Shown here in pieces: positions 11,576 to 23,886 of a stretch of 64,000 nucleotides of DNA. The stretch comes from Misgurnus anguillicaudatus (Eukaryota; Chordata; Actinopteri; Cypriniformes; Cobitidae). A program made the position numbers and the translations under genes. The stretch lies in NCBI RefSeq assembly GCF_027580225.2, contig NC_073337.2:14490001-14554000 (forward strand), written 5' to 3'. The notes beneath the pieces are model-generated. The model saw only the letters and a list, made by a program, of their open reading frames with translations. It did not search any database and was not told the DNA's origin. Numbering within the stretch: position 1 is the first letter of the stretch; every line of letters starts with the position of its first letter.

Positions 11576-12480
11576 AGTAAACATCTTGTCAAAAACCACA
11601 TAACCAAATTCAAGGCTATTTTGGCAAGTAGTGGGTCATTCAGTCAGACTAACCCGGGTCTATTGTGACCCTTGTTGGGGACACTGAATGCAACACATAC
11701 TGTACTTGTTGCTTAAATGTTATGTTAGTTTATAATGCAGAAAATCAAACTAGTATAGCTAGAAATATTTATATACTTGCATATATTATGTTTTGGGGGG
11801 TTCTTATCATTCACAAGCATTATACACCTTAACATGATGGTATAACGGAAATTTATCTCACTATAATAGAAACTTCACAGTTAATTCACATATTACCTAA
11901 TCTTTATAATATGGTGATTATTCTCTTAATGTGATTAACGGCATTGGACATTTTGGCTTACAACTTGATGTATCTAGATCCATACAGCCTTTTTTCATTC
12001 TACATAGATTTTTTTCATTGGACTGGCTCACATAATGTCACGTCATGTGAATAGTCTGTTATTATTTGGTGCATTTAAAAAGGTCACAACAAACTGGATC
12101 AAACTTAACATTGTTTTAACTGTGAGCGTGGCATTGCAATTCTTGGGCGGCTTACAACACTGTAGCCCAAGTCATTTTTTGCTGCATTTTTGAATGTTCT
12201 TGAAATCCCCAGAGATCAGTTTTGGGACACTGTATTCACTTCTACACAAACACCATGAAATCACTGTCTAAATATGTGTGGAAACCGAGGATTCAGTTTG
12301 ACTACATTAAGTGTGTGCATATTTTTCTTGTTAATAGAAAGGTTGTAGCCAATCTGCTTAGTGTAACGGTAATTGAATTCGATTCTAATAGCAAGTGGCA
12401 TGTGTGCAATGAAACATGACACCATGAGAGAGAGAAGGTCTTTAAAACCAACAAGGGCTGGCTATTACTGCAACTGTACT
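11576..12480. other. Gene-free stretch
   Basis: AT-rich unique-looking DNA with no TE ends or convincing coding frame. Confidence 0.5.
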
Positions 12481-12482
12481 TA

Positions 12483-12483
<1 letters not shown>

Positions 12484-12563
<80 letters not shown>
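12484..12563. repeat. (AC)n microsatellite, 40 units
   Basis: A pure CA array. Two reverse frames reading Cys-Val repeats across it are simple-sequence translations. Confidence 0.98.
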
Positions 12564-12568
<5 letters not shown>

Positions 12569-12621
12569 GCCTGTGCATACAGTATTGTACACATTAATTC
12601 AATAATGTAGTTGAGGACATA

Positions 12622-12790
12622 TGTGAACCGGGACCACAAAACCAGTCAGAGGTGGGATGGGTATATTTGTAGCAATTAGGATATTAATAATAATAATAAT
12701 AATATTTTGTTAATTTTCTATCGTAATATATTAAACATTTATTTATCTTTAGTAATGTGTGTTTTTACAACTTTAAAGGCGATTTTATTC
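12622..12790. mobile_element. Fragment of a DNA MITE (GACCACAAAACCAGTC family)
   Basis: The head GGGACCACAAAACCAGTCAG and the later ACTTTAAAGGCGATTTTAT match a very common cyprinid palindromic element (recognised from memory). An internal AAT run is present and the second half is missing. A further internal piece of the same family is at 35085-35190. Confidence 0.55.
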
Positions 12791-12799
12791 AAGTGATAG

Positions 12800-13545
12800 T
12801 ACAGCCAAAAATTATATTAAACCCATGATTTATTCACCCGAAACCGTCCAAGATGCATATGTCCATAATTTTTCAGGAGAACACATTTTCAGTTATTTTA
12901 TGAAATGTTTTAGATATTTCAGTTTATCAAATGTAAAGTTACGGGGTCCACGTCCTTCAAGTCCAAAAAATGTGCATCCATCCTTCACAAAATAAATCCA
13001 AACGGCTCCAGGATGATAAACAAAGGCCTTCTGATGGTAATCCGTGCTGTTTTGTTGTAGAAATATCCACATTTAAAACTTTATAATGAAAATAACTAGC
13101 TTCCGGTAACGCCACCATCTTAGTGACGTCTGCATTCAAGATGAGAGTGTACGCAGTTTACGGAGGTTTCTCTGCTGCTGCTCTGTGCCCCCACCCTTCG
13201 AATTTGTTACTAAGAAAAAATACGTCACTAAGAAAAAGTGCGTACACTATGCTGATACTCTCTCCTGAATACAGAGGAGTCTAAGATGGCGGCGTTATCG
13301 TAAGCTAGTTATTTTCGTTTATAAAGTTTTAAATATGGATATTTCTACAACAACACCGCGTGGATTACCATCAGAAGGCCTTTGTTTATCATCCTGGAGC
13401 CATTTGGATTTCTTTGTGGAAGGATATATGCACATATTTTTGGACTTGATGGAGCTGGACCCTGTAACTTTACTGTTTAGCAGCTGGAAGATATAAGACA
13501 TTTTCTAAAATAACTGAAAATGTGTTCATCTGAAAAATCTACAAA
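12800..13545. repeat. Long imperfect palindrome (foldback element)
   Basis: The left arm (about 12840-13122) and right arm (about 13283-13520) are reverse complements over roughly 240-280 bp. For example, AACAAAGGCCTTCTGATGG at about 13018 pairs with CCATCAGAAGGCCTTTGTT at about 13368. The spacer carries GTGTACGC/GCGTACAC and CACTAAGAAAAA motifs. The outer ends resemble a fish foldback family. No target duplication was found and no coding frame survives. Confidence 0.75.
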
Positions 13546-13549
13546 AAGC

Positions 13550-14160
13550 TACAAAAGACCTCCTACTCTTCGCCTATTAATCTAATGTGATATACTGAGC
13601 ACATTTTTCTATTGGACATGACTTCTAGCGCAAACCCACAGTGTTCAGCGCGATCTTTAGGCTTTTATTGATAAAACTGGAACTCTTTCATTTTTGTTTC
13701 ATTTTGCGAGTATGTGAATGTTGCTCGAGCTTATTTCATTAATTTCTTTATAATATTAGAGTAAGCTCTTACATACGTGTATAAAACTCTTTGCAGCATG
13801 TTTACTAACAACACAAGCCTCTGACCTAATAGTAGTGCACGTCAATTTATAACCCGTCATTTCTCCTGCTCATGTTTAAACTAAAGTAGAGGGACTCGCC
13901 CACAGACCACCCCTTTAGAAAACCAGGATAGAGGCAGTTGAAAGTAGATAAATAAGATGGATTAAAATAACAGATCCTATCGACCAAAATGCATATTAGT
14001 ACCAGGTATAAACAGCCCCCTAGATTATGTAATATTGTGTATACCCACCTAAAAACAAGTATCGATACATTTTCGAAGGTGGCAAGTTGGCCCAACACTG
14101 AATGAGTTTTGGGCTTTGGTACAAACTGTATAGAGTTCTCACAGAAAGTGCAAAGATGTC
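13550..14160. other. Gene-free stretch
   Basis: No TE ends. A 117-codon reverse frame (13847-14200) overlaps the next MITE and has no recognisable domain. Confidence 0.4.
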
Positions 14161-14167
14161 TGACTAA

Positions 14168-14534
14168 AGGGGGTCGCACACCGGCCGCGCATCTCAGCAT
14201 CGCGCCGCGTCGAGTCGTGTCTAGGACAACTCGGAGGTTTTGTAAACTGGAAGCGCGAGCTTCGTCAGATAGCGTCTATTTCAAAATGCAAAATACTGTA
14301 TACGTTAGCAGCCAATGTTAATTGTTAATGATTTGGGACAAATATGATGGTATTTAATGTTAAACTATGTGTGTGGCGCGACAGGTATTTGAGCAACTTC
14401 CTGAGTCAAAGCTGGGCGGTGCGGACAGGCGCCACCTGGCGGCGCCGGTGTGCGTATACTCATAGAAAGCAATGTGTTCGATTTTTTTTTAGAATGGTGC
14501 GGCGCTGAGCTACGCAGCCGGTGTGCGATCCCCT
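14168..14534. mobile_element. PIF/Harbinger-type MITE, 367 bp (copy 1)
   Basis: Inverted ends AGGGGGTCGCACACCGGCC and GCCGGTGTGCGATCCCCT. The 3-bp flanks are TAA (14165-14167) and TCA (14535-14537), one mismatch. The opposite-orientation sibling at 38431-38808 has a perfect TAA duplication, which supports Harbinger-type insertion. The interior is non-coding. Confidence 0.82.
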
Positions 14535-14537
14535 TCA

Positions 14538-15230
14538 GGCCTCGTTCCATTTCTACCCCCTTAAAACTTCCACTTGGTTTTGAGTGCCCTCAACAGTAAA
14601 GTCCCCTCAACGAGGGAAGTGGGGGTTCAAATCTTTCCCTATGAAATGGGTCACCACTATATGAAAAGTAGCGTAGCGAACGTGCGCACCTACGTCACGT
14701 GCAGCGTGACTATTATTAATATGATTGAACTCTTAATAAGCCCGGTTTGTACGTGTTCATGTTAATGCCGGAACACACATCCTGAATATTGACAAAACTT
14801 CCCAGATCAGATGTATATATGATGGACAGACTCTCTCGAAGCAGTCGTGATGTCGTCAGACAGCTTTCTGAAATATTTTCTAACATTAGTGTTCAAAACT
14901 TCACATAACTCGTGTTCAAACTAACACATTCCAACGATTTCCAAAATTTTAACATGCTTATTTGCGAAAATATAGTTGTTCTTTTCCAGCGGTGTCTGCC
15001 ATCTTGGTCGAAAAGTTTGACTAGCTCGCTGACCTCGCAAGGTATCCCGAGTAATTTCATCTCCCACTTCGTTTTAAGCCTGCATCGGTCCTGACTACAT
15101 TTTGAGGGTTGATTCTAAAGGGAAAATATCAATCCGTCTTGCTCCCTAAAGTAATGGGACGCCCTACACGTGCACAAGCGAGGGATAAGGCAAAAATGTA
15201 GGGGAAAGGGAGGTATTGGGACAGGCCCTA
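14538..15230. mobile_element. Inverted-repeat DNA element, about 0.69 kb
   Basis: The right end read in reverse (TAGGGCCTGTCCCAATACCT) resembles the left end (GGCCTCGTTCCATTTCTACC), and both subterminal regions carry further pyrimidine-rich matches. The Harbinger MITE at 14168-14534 lies exactly at its left tip. No clear target duplication or transposase frame. The superfamily is undetermined. Confidence 0.5.
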
Positions 15231-15239
15231 AGACACAGC

Positions 15240-15550
15240 AAATAAAACGGTAAAATTGAATGAGTCTGTTGTTCCCAATAGAAATCAACTTTACTTCTAA
15301 ACAAAAAGAGCAAAACACTTTATGGGACACAAATAATACAAGTAAATTTAATTAAAAAACTAATTATATAGTTATTATGTTTATATCATTGCATGAACCT
15401 TGGGTAAGAAATTTTTTGTATATTGTAGTGTCAAGAAAAAACAAGGCCTATAACTTCTTAAATAATTTTGTGTTTATATTACATTATATAATATCACAGC
15501 ACCTTATATGGACAAGAGTAAAATGGATGTTTGTTTAGTAATTAGCTCTA
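15240..15550. other. Gene-free stretch
   Basis: AT-rich, with no repeat structure seen. Confidence 0.5.
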
Positions 15551-15553
15551 ATG

Positions 15554-15567
15554 GTGTGTGTGTGCGC

Positions 15568-15630
<63 letters not shown>

Positions 15631-15643
15631 TGCGTGTGTGTGT
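15554..15643. repeat. (TG)n with embedded (TGCG)n
   Basis: A compound microsatellite: TG, a short GC run, a long TG stretch, about six TGCG units, then TG. The alternating purine-pyrimidine pattern can form Z-DNA. Confidence 0.97.
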
Positions 15644-15659
15644 AATGCACAAGAAAAAT

Positions 15660-17280
15660 TATTCCTTTATGACTGGCACCAATCTATTGATCTTTTGGCA
15701 CCATTAGCGTAAATGACCAATCAACAGCAGGCCTTCCGAACCAAAAACCTGTCACGGTCTGATGATGTCATAAAACTCTTAACTGATCCTTATCAGGGGT
15801 TTACTTGAGCCACTGCACTCTCTCTTTGTGCTTGCATGTGTGAGACACAGAGATAGATACTGTCATCGCTGATATACAGCATTATACCAGATACAAAGAA
15901 TATGTCACAGCAAACTCCTCCCAGGAACAAGACGATTAAAACATCTTATCCCTGTTACTCAACAATCAAAGAAATAGGCAGATATGAAGAAAGCACGTGT
16001 GTATTACAGAGAGCTGTATCACTGATTTTATATTTGTGTGTATTTGCCAGCATTTGTGTGTATGTGTGTGTGTGTGTAAAGCAGATTCTAACAATCTTGT
16101 CTTATCGGCGCATTTTGCCTGCTTATCGCCTTGTGTATTTTAACACGAAACCCCTTACTGATAATACACTTCCCTAATGCAAATAACTTCCTAGTTTTTC
16201 CAGACTTCACCAGACAAACAAAAGACGAACGGAGCATGCAGAGTTTATCTACATTTTTGTGTGTATGTGCTCTTGTTTATGTCTATATAGCCTTTTTGTG
16301 TATTAAAGTAGGCATAGATGCAACACAATGTGCAGTTATTTTAATGACTGTGTGTTTTTCAAGTTCTGTAAAGACATAATGGCACAGTCTGCACTTGAAA
16401 CACCTTTTGTTTGCCTTTACAACGCAGGAGCATCACTGTGTTTGCTGGTCTTTGTCTATTAGTGCCTGCGTGTATCTCAATGTGGAAACCTTCAGTGATG
16501 CACAACGTACTTCCCATCCTACCTTCCTACTTCTGCAACTTCAATTCAAAACAAATGACAATGGTACATGCATAGTTTAATGATAGTGCTCAAAATGCAT
16601 TGTCGCTATTTTGTCTATACATTACATTATACACATACTGATGCATATCAAGCTTTTCCCCAAATTATTGACGTATCAGCACATTTTGCCATGTTTAACA
16701 CTGTGTTTATATCAAAATAGCCTGAATACACCTACATTTAATTTGCATATATATGCCAGATATCAAATAGACACGCATAAAATCTACACTGAAAACACAC
16801 CTTTTATTTAACTTTTGCACGAATGCATGCAAAAATTAGAAGTGTGTCGTAATTGTTTACGTAATATGTTGCACATGAATATGGTGTATTGACCAAATAC
16901 AATAGGAAGGTATGACAGTGTTTGATATTGTCTGCTTATTGCCATGTGTATTTTGGCATGTAGTTTTTGCCTTTTAAAGTGACTGATGGTTGTCAAGCCT
17001 TAAAAAGGACACCATACCCTAAACTAGAGTAAATATTGACATATAGTCTTTTATTTTGTGCTATGCATTTAAGTCGTATTTATGCATATTTATTTCTGTG
17101 TGCATGTCACTCTCTGCATAGACGCAGCAACCCCTCGCCACTTAAAACGCACTCTTTTGTTTGCCCGATGCATGGCCACGTGAAATCTGCAGGGTGTCGT
17201 CGTTTGTGCGTTTACGTGCACGTGTATATGATATGTTTACCAAATACCTGTTTATAATGCAGAGGAGCGGCAGCGTGTTG
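15660..17280. other. Gene-free stretch rich in TGTGTATTT-like words
   Basis: Words such as TTATCGGCGCATTTTGCCTG, GTGTATTTTAACAC and ATTTTGCCATGT recur loosely between 16050 and 17000. Spacing and sequence vary too much to call a tandem array. Several frames of 60 to 91 codons cross it and none has a recognisable domain. Confidence 0.4.
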
Positions 17281-17284
17281 GCTG

Positions 17285-17520
17285 GTCTCGGCGGTAAATG
17301 GCGGGTATTATTCGTCAGTCTGGCAGCGTCTGGAGGCTGCTTCGCGCAGATACAAGGAGGCAACTGATAAGAAGAGCATCAGAAGGCTAGTTAATTGCCT
17401 CCAGTCTGCGGGAGCAGGGGGAATATTTAAAATCTATCGGATTAAAGGCAGATTAAACAGAACCCAGGCACAGGACCCAATGGCGCTGAAAGATTGCAAT
17501 CAGCAAGGGTAATGGCGGAG
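17285..17520. other. Unique, balanced-composition segment; candidate conserved non-coding element
   Basis: No repeats are visible. It contains TGATAAG, TTAATTGCC and CTATCGGATTAAAGG, typical of transcription-factor-rich vertebrate enhancers. No coding frame is supported. Conservation is untested. Confidence 0.35.
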
Positions 17521-17690
17521 AAGAAGGAGAGAGAGAGAAAAAAAGAATGGGGGAAAAGAGAGGGAGAGGCAGATAGGAAATTCAGATCCGCGGCTAATGC
17601 CCAGGGTTCCATCTTGTAAGCACGATTCATCTATGTGTAAATCGTTTTCTCTCTCTCTCTCTTTCTCTAGCTCGGTCTCTCTCACTTTTT
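17521..17690. repeat. Purine-rich tract followed by pyrimidine-rich tract
   Basis: GA-rich 17515-17575 and TC-rich 17641-17690, partly complementary, so a weak hairpin is possible. Frames across this region are low complexity. Confidence 0.7.
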
Positions 17691-18806
<1,116 letters not shown>

Positions 18807-18809
18807 AAC

Positions 18810-19235
18810 TACACTGTGCTAAAAGCCCTGTGTTTCTCCCTCTCTCGTATTTCAATCTAAAATGTTAATTTCATTATACTGATATTTTTTCAGGTGCCCC
18901 GCCAGTTCGATGTCACCTGTACGAATGCATTTAATTATTTTCTAAGAAATCAAATGATGACATTACATGTACCAGTGATCAAAGATATTGAATTGTTGTC
19001 ATATCACAAAGATTAAACTGTGATTTAACTAGTCATGCATCCAAAAAGTCAATATTTTAAGTTGATCACACTGTTAATTGTCTTTACTTAAACAATCAAG
19101 TAAACATCACTTAATATTTTGTGTTTTGAAACCAAAGCTTAAAAAGTTTATTTGATTTAACTTTTAAGCTTACAAAATCCATTAAACTAAAACATTCAAG
19201 TAAAATGAACATAAAATGATTAGTTCATGTTGTGA
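18810..19235. other. Gene-free stretch
   Basis: AT-rich, with TTAAGTT/AACTTTTAAG words but no defined element. Confidence 0.4.
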
Positions 19236-19241
19236 TGAATA

Positions 19242-19484
19242 CACTCTAAAAAATATTTAACCCAGGGCTGGGTAACTATAGGACAGAACACATTTCTGAG
19301 TTAAAATGACCCAAATAGCGGGTCGCTTTAACCCAGCTGCTGGGTTATTGTTGATCAACCATGTTGAAACAACCCAGCAGTTGGGTTAAACAACCTATTA
19401 TTTGGGTCACTTTAACCCAGAAATGTGTTCTGTCCTATAGTTACCCAGTCCTGGGTTAAAAACAACCCAATATTTTTTAGAGTG
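19242..19484. mobile_element. TA-target palindromic MITE, copy A (243 bp)
   Basis: The inverted ends CACTCTAAAAAATATTTAAC and ...TATTTTTTAGAGTG are flanked by TA at 19240-19241 and 19485-19486. Most of the element is a palindrome built from GGGTTAAA/TTTAACCC words around a CAGCTGCTGGGTT centre. Siblings: copy B 27343-28927 (heavily interrupted) and copy C 42739-42972. A TA duplication points to Tc1/mariner-type mobilisation. Confidence 0.85.
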
Positions 19485-19835
19485 TACCCATAATCCTTTG
19501 CGCCTGCACCCTAAGAAAATGATGTGTTCATTTGTTACACATAGTTTGTGTGTCATGCCATTTAACACATTTATTTGTTATTTCGTGTTAAAATAAATGA
19601 AAGAGACAACACAAAAAAAGTTGTAGACAATAAAGAGTATTTTTCAAAACTTTATGAAAAGTTTTGATTAACTTTGAAAGAAAATGTATTACAAAAACAG
19701 TTCTAAAACTTTAAAACTTCACATTTTAATTAAACAAAACATTAAATTATACAAAGTAGTGCTGCCTTATTTTTTTAGGTTTAATTTCACAGAATTCATT
19801 ATAAATTAATGTATTTTATAAAAATGTCATAAAAC

Positions 19836-19899
19836 TGGGGCCCCCCTGGCACCATCTCGTGGCCCCCCTGGGGGCCCCGGACCCCAGTTTGAGAACCAC
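19836..19899. mobile_element. hAT terminus fragment (CAGTGGTTCTCAAACTGGGG family)
   Basis: It ends CCCAGTTTGAGAACCACTG, a terminal repeat widely shared by vertebrate hAT elements. The opposite end is absent. Self-complementary GGGGCC/GGCCCC runs lie just inside. Confidence 0.7.
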
Positions 19900-19936
19900 T
19901 GGACTAGTATATATTAACAAGAAAACACAGACTTAC

Positions 19937-20279
19937 CTAGATATTTTAAGAAATGGTGGTAAACACACAGCAGATAGTGACCATTGACTTCCATAGTAGG
20001 AATAAAAAAAAATGATGGGATTTAATGGGTATACCATCAACTGTGTTCTTACCATCATTTATCAAAATATTTTCTTCATCATTTATCACAATGCCCATTG
20101 AATTCCATCATTTTTTTTATTCCTACTATGGAAGTCAATGGTCACTGCTGTGTGTTTACCATAATTTCTCAAAATATCTTCTTTTGTGTTCATCAGAAAA
20201 AAGAAATTCATACAGGTTTAGAACAACATGAGAATGAGTAAACGATGACAGAAATTTAATTTAAAAGTGAACTATCCCT
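19937..20279. mobile_element. TTAA-family palindromic element, left end missing
   Basis: The right end, AAAAGTGAACTATCCCT, is followed by TTAA (20280-20283). Inverted arms around GACCATTGACTTCCATAGTA (about 19978) and TACTATGGAAGTCAATGGTC (about 20125) flank a short spacer. Other termini of this broad family: 36772 (right) and about 52044 (left). Confidence 0.65.
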
Positions 20280-20299
20280 TTAAGTGAAAAACACATAAA

Positions 20300-21310
20300 G
20301 TGAAAAATGTTGAAGAAACGTAATTTTTTGAGGTGTTACCAATTAAAGTATTTTTTTAAGTGGATCCAACCAATTTATTTTTAATTTAATTAAATTTTAT
20401 TTTTTATTATATTTTTTATTTATTTTATTTTATTTTTAATATATTAACTTGTATTAAGTTAAAAGGAAGCAACATTGCTGGTGCTGTATGAAGTTTGGAT
20501 GTCTTTTTATTTGCAACACCTTTTCCAAATGAGTTGAAGCAGGTGAATTAGATGAGTTTGATTAAAGAGAGATCCAAGGGGTGAATCCCAATTACAAGGA
20601 TGCATTACTATTGCCTACCTCCAAAGGCAGATCACTTGAAGAAAGAACTTGAAAGTATTAGGATACGTTTCCTATAGTGTGTGCGTTGTAAACACATTTG
20701 GGGAAGAGAATAAGGAAATAAGTCACAATTGAACTTTATACAGTGTGCCAACTTTATCAGTTTTGTACTTACTTAACTCATCCATTATACCTTTGTGGTG
20801 TGAAGTGGACATCTTGATCACAACCCATCATTAAAACAGTAATGTATGTTTTATCATCAATTTAAATTACCTGCAAAATACCTGCATTTTGGACATTTAA
20901 CTCATGGTTTCATTTACAGCACATGCGTTGACCAAACTGTTTTGTTTTATATATGTACTTGAGGAATGACAGTAATTCATACATAACAATGAGTCGTGTC
21001 AGCTTTCAAAACAAGTTGCTTGATTAGCTTAACAACCAAAACTTCCTTGGTCAACCAGTTTCACCTGAAAGACTATGCTGCAGTCCTGCAGGTTAAACCA
21101 CCAAAGCATCATCAACCCGACCAGTATGGAAACTTTGTGAAGGCTGGTCAACCTGATTATGCCAAGTAAGATTTGGTTAAAATAACATCCGAACCAAAGA
21201 AATGGTTCTATAAAGAACCCTTGACTTAATGGTTCATTGAGGAACCAAAATGGTTATTTTTATGGCATAGCTGTAAACACACTTTAATTTTTTATAGTAC
21301 ATGTCCTAAT
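20300..21310. other. Gene-free stretch
   Basis: AT-rich. 21185-21265 has GGTTCTATAAAGAACC-type words related to the host repeat at 56965-58580. No gene seen. Confidence 0.4.
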
Positions 21311-21317
21311 ACTTTTT

Positions 21318-21544
21318 GGGGCAGTTTCTCAGACAGGGTTTAGATTATTCCAGGACTAGACTTTAGCTATATTAAGACATTTAAGTAGTTTTCCATAAAC
21401 ACACCTTACAAAAACAACACTGGTGTGCATCTTGAGATAAAACAATGGCACTGATATATTTTAAGATATGTCAGTACAAGATGTTTTTTAAAAAAGGCAT
21501 ACAAACATCCATTTAAGGATAAGCCGTGTTTGGGAAACTGCCCC
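21318..21544. mobile_element. Harbinger-like MITE, 227 bp (copy 1)
   Basis: Ends GGGGCAGTTTCTCAGACAGG and GTTTGGGAAACTGCCCC form an inverted repeat. The 3-bp flanks are TTT and TTA. A related 196-bp copy lies inside the hAT element at 57154-57349. The GGG...GTT tip and TWA-like flanks suggest PIF/Harbinger, with moderate certainty. Confidence 0.7.
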
Positions 21545-21559
21545 TTAACATTCTTCTTT

Positions 21560-22600
21560 AATCTTCTTGAAGGTGAAGTATGTGATTTTTTTTAAATGCA
21601 AGTCTTTCTTTTACACAAAAGCAACCACATACATTATGTCACTGTACCATGTTCATATGCTAAACATGGAGCGAGCTGCAAGTAAATCGTTCTCGTTTAA
21701 GCCTCAATGCGAGAACTCAGGGCAAATTCTACTGTTTGAATGATGAAGTCATAGTTTTGGATTGGTGATGCGTCACAACCGAGGAAGTTATGTAAATTTA
21801 ACCGGAGGAATTGGTGTTATGAGCAGTCGCACAGGACCAAAGCCTTTAGAAACATGCAAAAAGATGTATAAGACTCAGTAGAAGGCATTAGACAAATGTA
21901 ATGCGTTTTGGCTAAATACATAAATCAGTCTGCCAACAGGCCTTTTGTACCGGTGGCTACAGCGCTGCTTTCTAACCTAAAGCTCAGCCGTTTCCCCAGG
22001 CGCGTGTGTAGTAGTTTTCCTGCATTAAGAACAGATGATTAAGTGCTGTCTGCATGCTGGATCAGTGCTGAGCGATTGAAGTGCGATTGTTGATGTCTGG
22101 CACTTGCCCGCGGGATGCTAGCATGATGCTTTTCAGCAGAAACACCCGCCAGTTGAGACTAACAATACCACATCTTACTCATCCAGCTAAACCTCTCACT
22201 GTGCATACTGTATGCATGCTCAAACACTTCAATACCCGCACAAACGTCTTGTCAATGTCTTCACTATATTCGCATTTTGTGATTATTGCATTGCGCAATA
22301 CTGTAGCAGCCTATATAATAGCACAATGGCGCATTAGTCTTTTTGGCATTGTTGTGCATCTGCGTGTGGTATGAGGGGTGTGTGAGATCTCAAACGGGCT
22401 GTATCTTCGTAAATACAAGGTTTTCATGAGCAGTGATTTGGTATGTTGGTTTAGCATATCATCAAATCTATTGGGTAAACAAACAACAACAACAAAAATC
22501 ACAGTGGTAAACTAAATAGTGTTTATGGACAGTTGTTCTTCAAATAAATAAATAATAAGAGTTAAAATTAAAGAGTTGTTTTTTTAGCAAATGCATAAAC
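21560..22600. other. Gene-free stretch, possible TE fragment at its start
   Basis: GAAGGTGAAGTATGTGATTT at about 21571 looks like the left end of a TTAA-type MITE, but no right end is found. The rest is unique-looking, and the 97-codon frame at 22081-22374 has no recognisable domain. Confidence 0.35.
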
Positions 22601-22604
22601 AGTA

Positions 22605-22835
22605 GAGCTGGGCAAAAAAAATCGCTTGCGATTCTTCTGCGTATCTCATCAGTAAAGCTGGTTCAGTGATTAATAGTAAATTGTCATCAACTGCTTTCAG
22701 ATGAAGCAGCATTTACTACACAGAGCCATATTTCACAGAGAAGGTCACATACAATATCAAAGCCCATTTCCCACGATTATGAGCGTGATTTTGCGATTTT
22801 CTCTGTGAAATTCGGCTCTGTGTAGTAAATGTTTG
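22605..22835. repeat. MITE fragment with an internal inverted repeat
   Basis: Text around 22710-22742 (CATTTACTACACAGAGCC) is mirrored at 22799-22832 (GGCTCTGTGTAGTAAATG), about 30 of 33 bases. The head AGAGCTGGGCAAAAAAAATCG resembles fish hAT MITE ends. No target duplication was found. Confidence 0.5.
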
Positions 22836-22839
22836 ACAT

Positions 22840-23285
22840 GTGCCTGCCTGGTATATAATAATAGCGGGTTCGGGTCTTGGGAAATTAATGAAAAATAAAT
22901 GGGTTTTTGCTGAACTGACCCGAGACTACCCGAACTATCTCGCGTGTGTGCATCGAGTCTTTTTTCAACTACCCCTCTGTTAACCAAGAGTGCTTGTGAC
23001 ATCGTGTGACTGGCAGTAGGCTCATTTTCATTGAGCCAGTCCTGTCAATCAATTTAAAATGCATATTTTAGTGGTTACCTTGGTGTTGTCATTAGATAAT
23101 AAACAAATTAGATTAAATGGAGCAGCAGGCCAAATTGTATGCGAGACCAACAAGGTTTTTTTCTGTCTGACTGGTGCGTGCGGGGATGCACACACGTTGA
23201 AGCCATTTACATTTGGGTCCAGTCGGGTTCAAAAAATTGCCACCGGTGCGGGTTGGACTCGGGTCTAATTTTCTCGGGTTTGTTT
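22840..23285. other. Probable DNA-transposon relic with GGGTTCGGGTC words
   Basis: Repeated CGGGTTCGGGTC / GACCCGAGACTACCCGA words occur near both ends (about 22865-22935 and 23215-23280), as in subterminal repeats. No clean tips were found. Similar GGACCCGAC text occurs inside 46570-47994. Confidence 0.35.
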
Positions 23286-23317
23286 CTTAAAGCTTCCATA
23301 ACACAATCTGGTGTTAA

Positions 23318-23553
23318 AGGCGGAGTCCACGATGTTTGAAAGCCAATGTTGATATTTGAAATCACCTAAACAAACACGCCCCACCCCAATAGAATCTGGA
23401 CCTTCTGTTGATAGACCCGCCCCACTCATACACAACCCGGCAAGGATGTCGGTTAGTAGACACGCTCCTTACTGCTGATTGGCTGTAAGTGTGTTTTGGT
23501 AGTCGGCCCGTCTCCTTTTCCAAAGCGTTTTTCAAACATCATGGACTCCGCCT
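23318..23553. mobile_element. TTAA-target MITE, 236 bp
   Basis: The ends AGGCGGAGTCCACGATGTTT and AAACATCATGGACTCCGCCT form an inverted repeat flanked by TTAA at 23314-23317 and 23554-23557. It is inserted inside another dispersed repeat whose halves (..AATCTGGTG and TCTGGAGTACC..) lie either side. A TTAA target implies piggyBac- or Kolobok-type transposition; the two cannot be told apart here. Confidence 0.88.
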
Positions 23554-23557
23554 TTAA

Positions 23558-23882
23558 TCTGGAGTACCTATAGAGTAGTATTACATCCTTCATATCTCAG
23601 AGTCTTTAGTTTAATCAGATTTATAAAAGACAGATCAGCTTTACCAATACCTTCTGATAACGTAAGAGAAAATTCGGAAGGAGGAGTTACTAGCTGCAGG
23701 AGGAACGAGTCAAGAGTCATGCAACACTTTATACAAAACTGACTGGATAGCTTATCATTCACTACATGTTCTTGTCGATTATAAAATATGCACTCCTTAC
23801 ATCCAAAAACACACTTCTTCTTTCGATCCATTGTTAAGTTTTGATATAAAACAAAGCTGCCGCGTGAAGTGATGTCTGTAAC
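23558..23882 (-). repeat. Right part of a dispersed repeat interrupted at 23318-23553
   Basis: It continues the repeat that begins at about 23288. An 87-codon reverse frame (23568-23831) is Cys/Lys-rich at its N-terminus (two CxxC-like pairs), but I recognise no domain. It lies in repeat DNA with no start context or splice signals, so I do not call it a gene. Confidence 0.4.
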
Positions 23883-23886
23883 TTAA

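Noticed and set aside
11278..11613. 111-codon reverse frame rich in Phe, Leu, Ile and Tyr, resembling a membrane protein
   Set aside because: It is the translation of the AAAAT/AAAATA low-complexity tract; the hydrophobicity comes from TTT/TTA/ATT codons of the repeat.
12302..12639. Frames with long Cys-Val runs
   Set aside because: They are translations of the (AC)n array on the reverse strand; no gene features.
16050..17000. Possible diverged satellite with TGTGTATTT and CATTTTGCC words
   Set aside because: No consistent period or alignment between units could be established by eye.
23568..23831. 87-codon Cys/Lys-rich reverse frame, possible zinc-finger peptide
   Set aside because: It lies entirely in a dispersed repeat, has only two CxxC-like pairs without a full metal-binding pattern, and no splice or promoter context.
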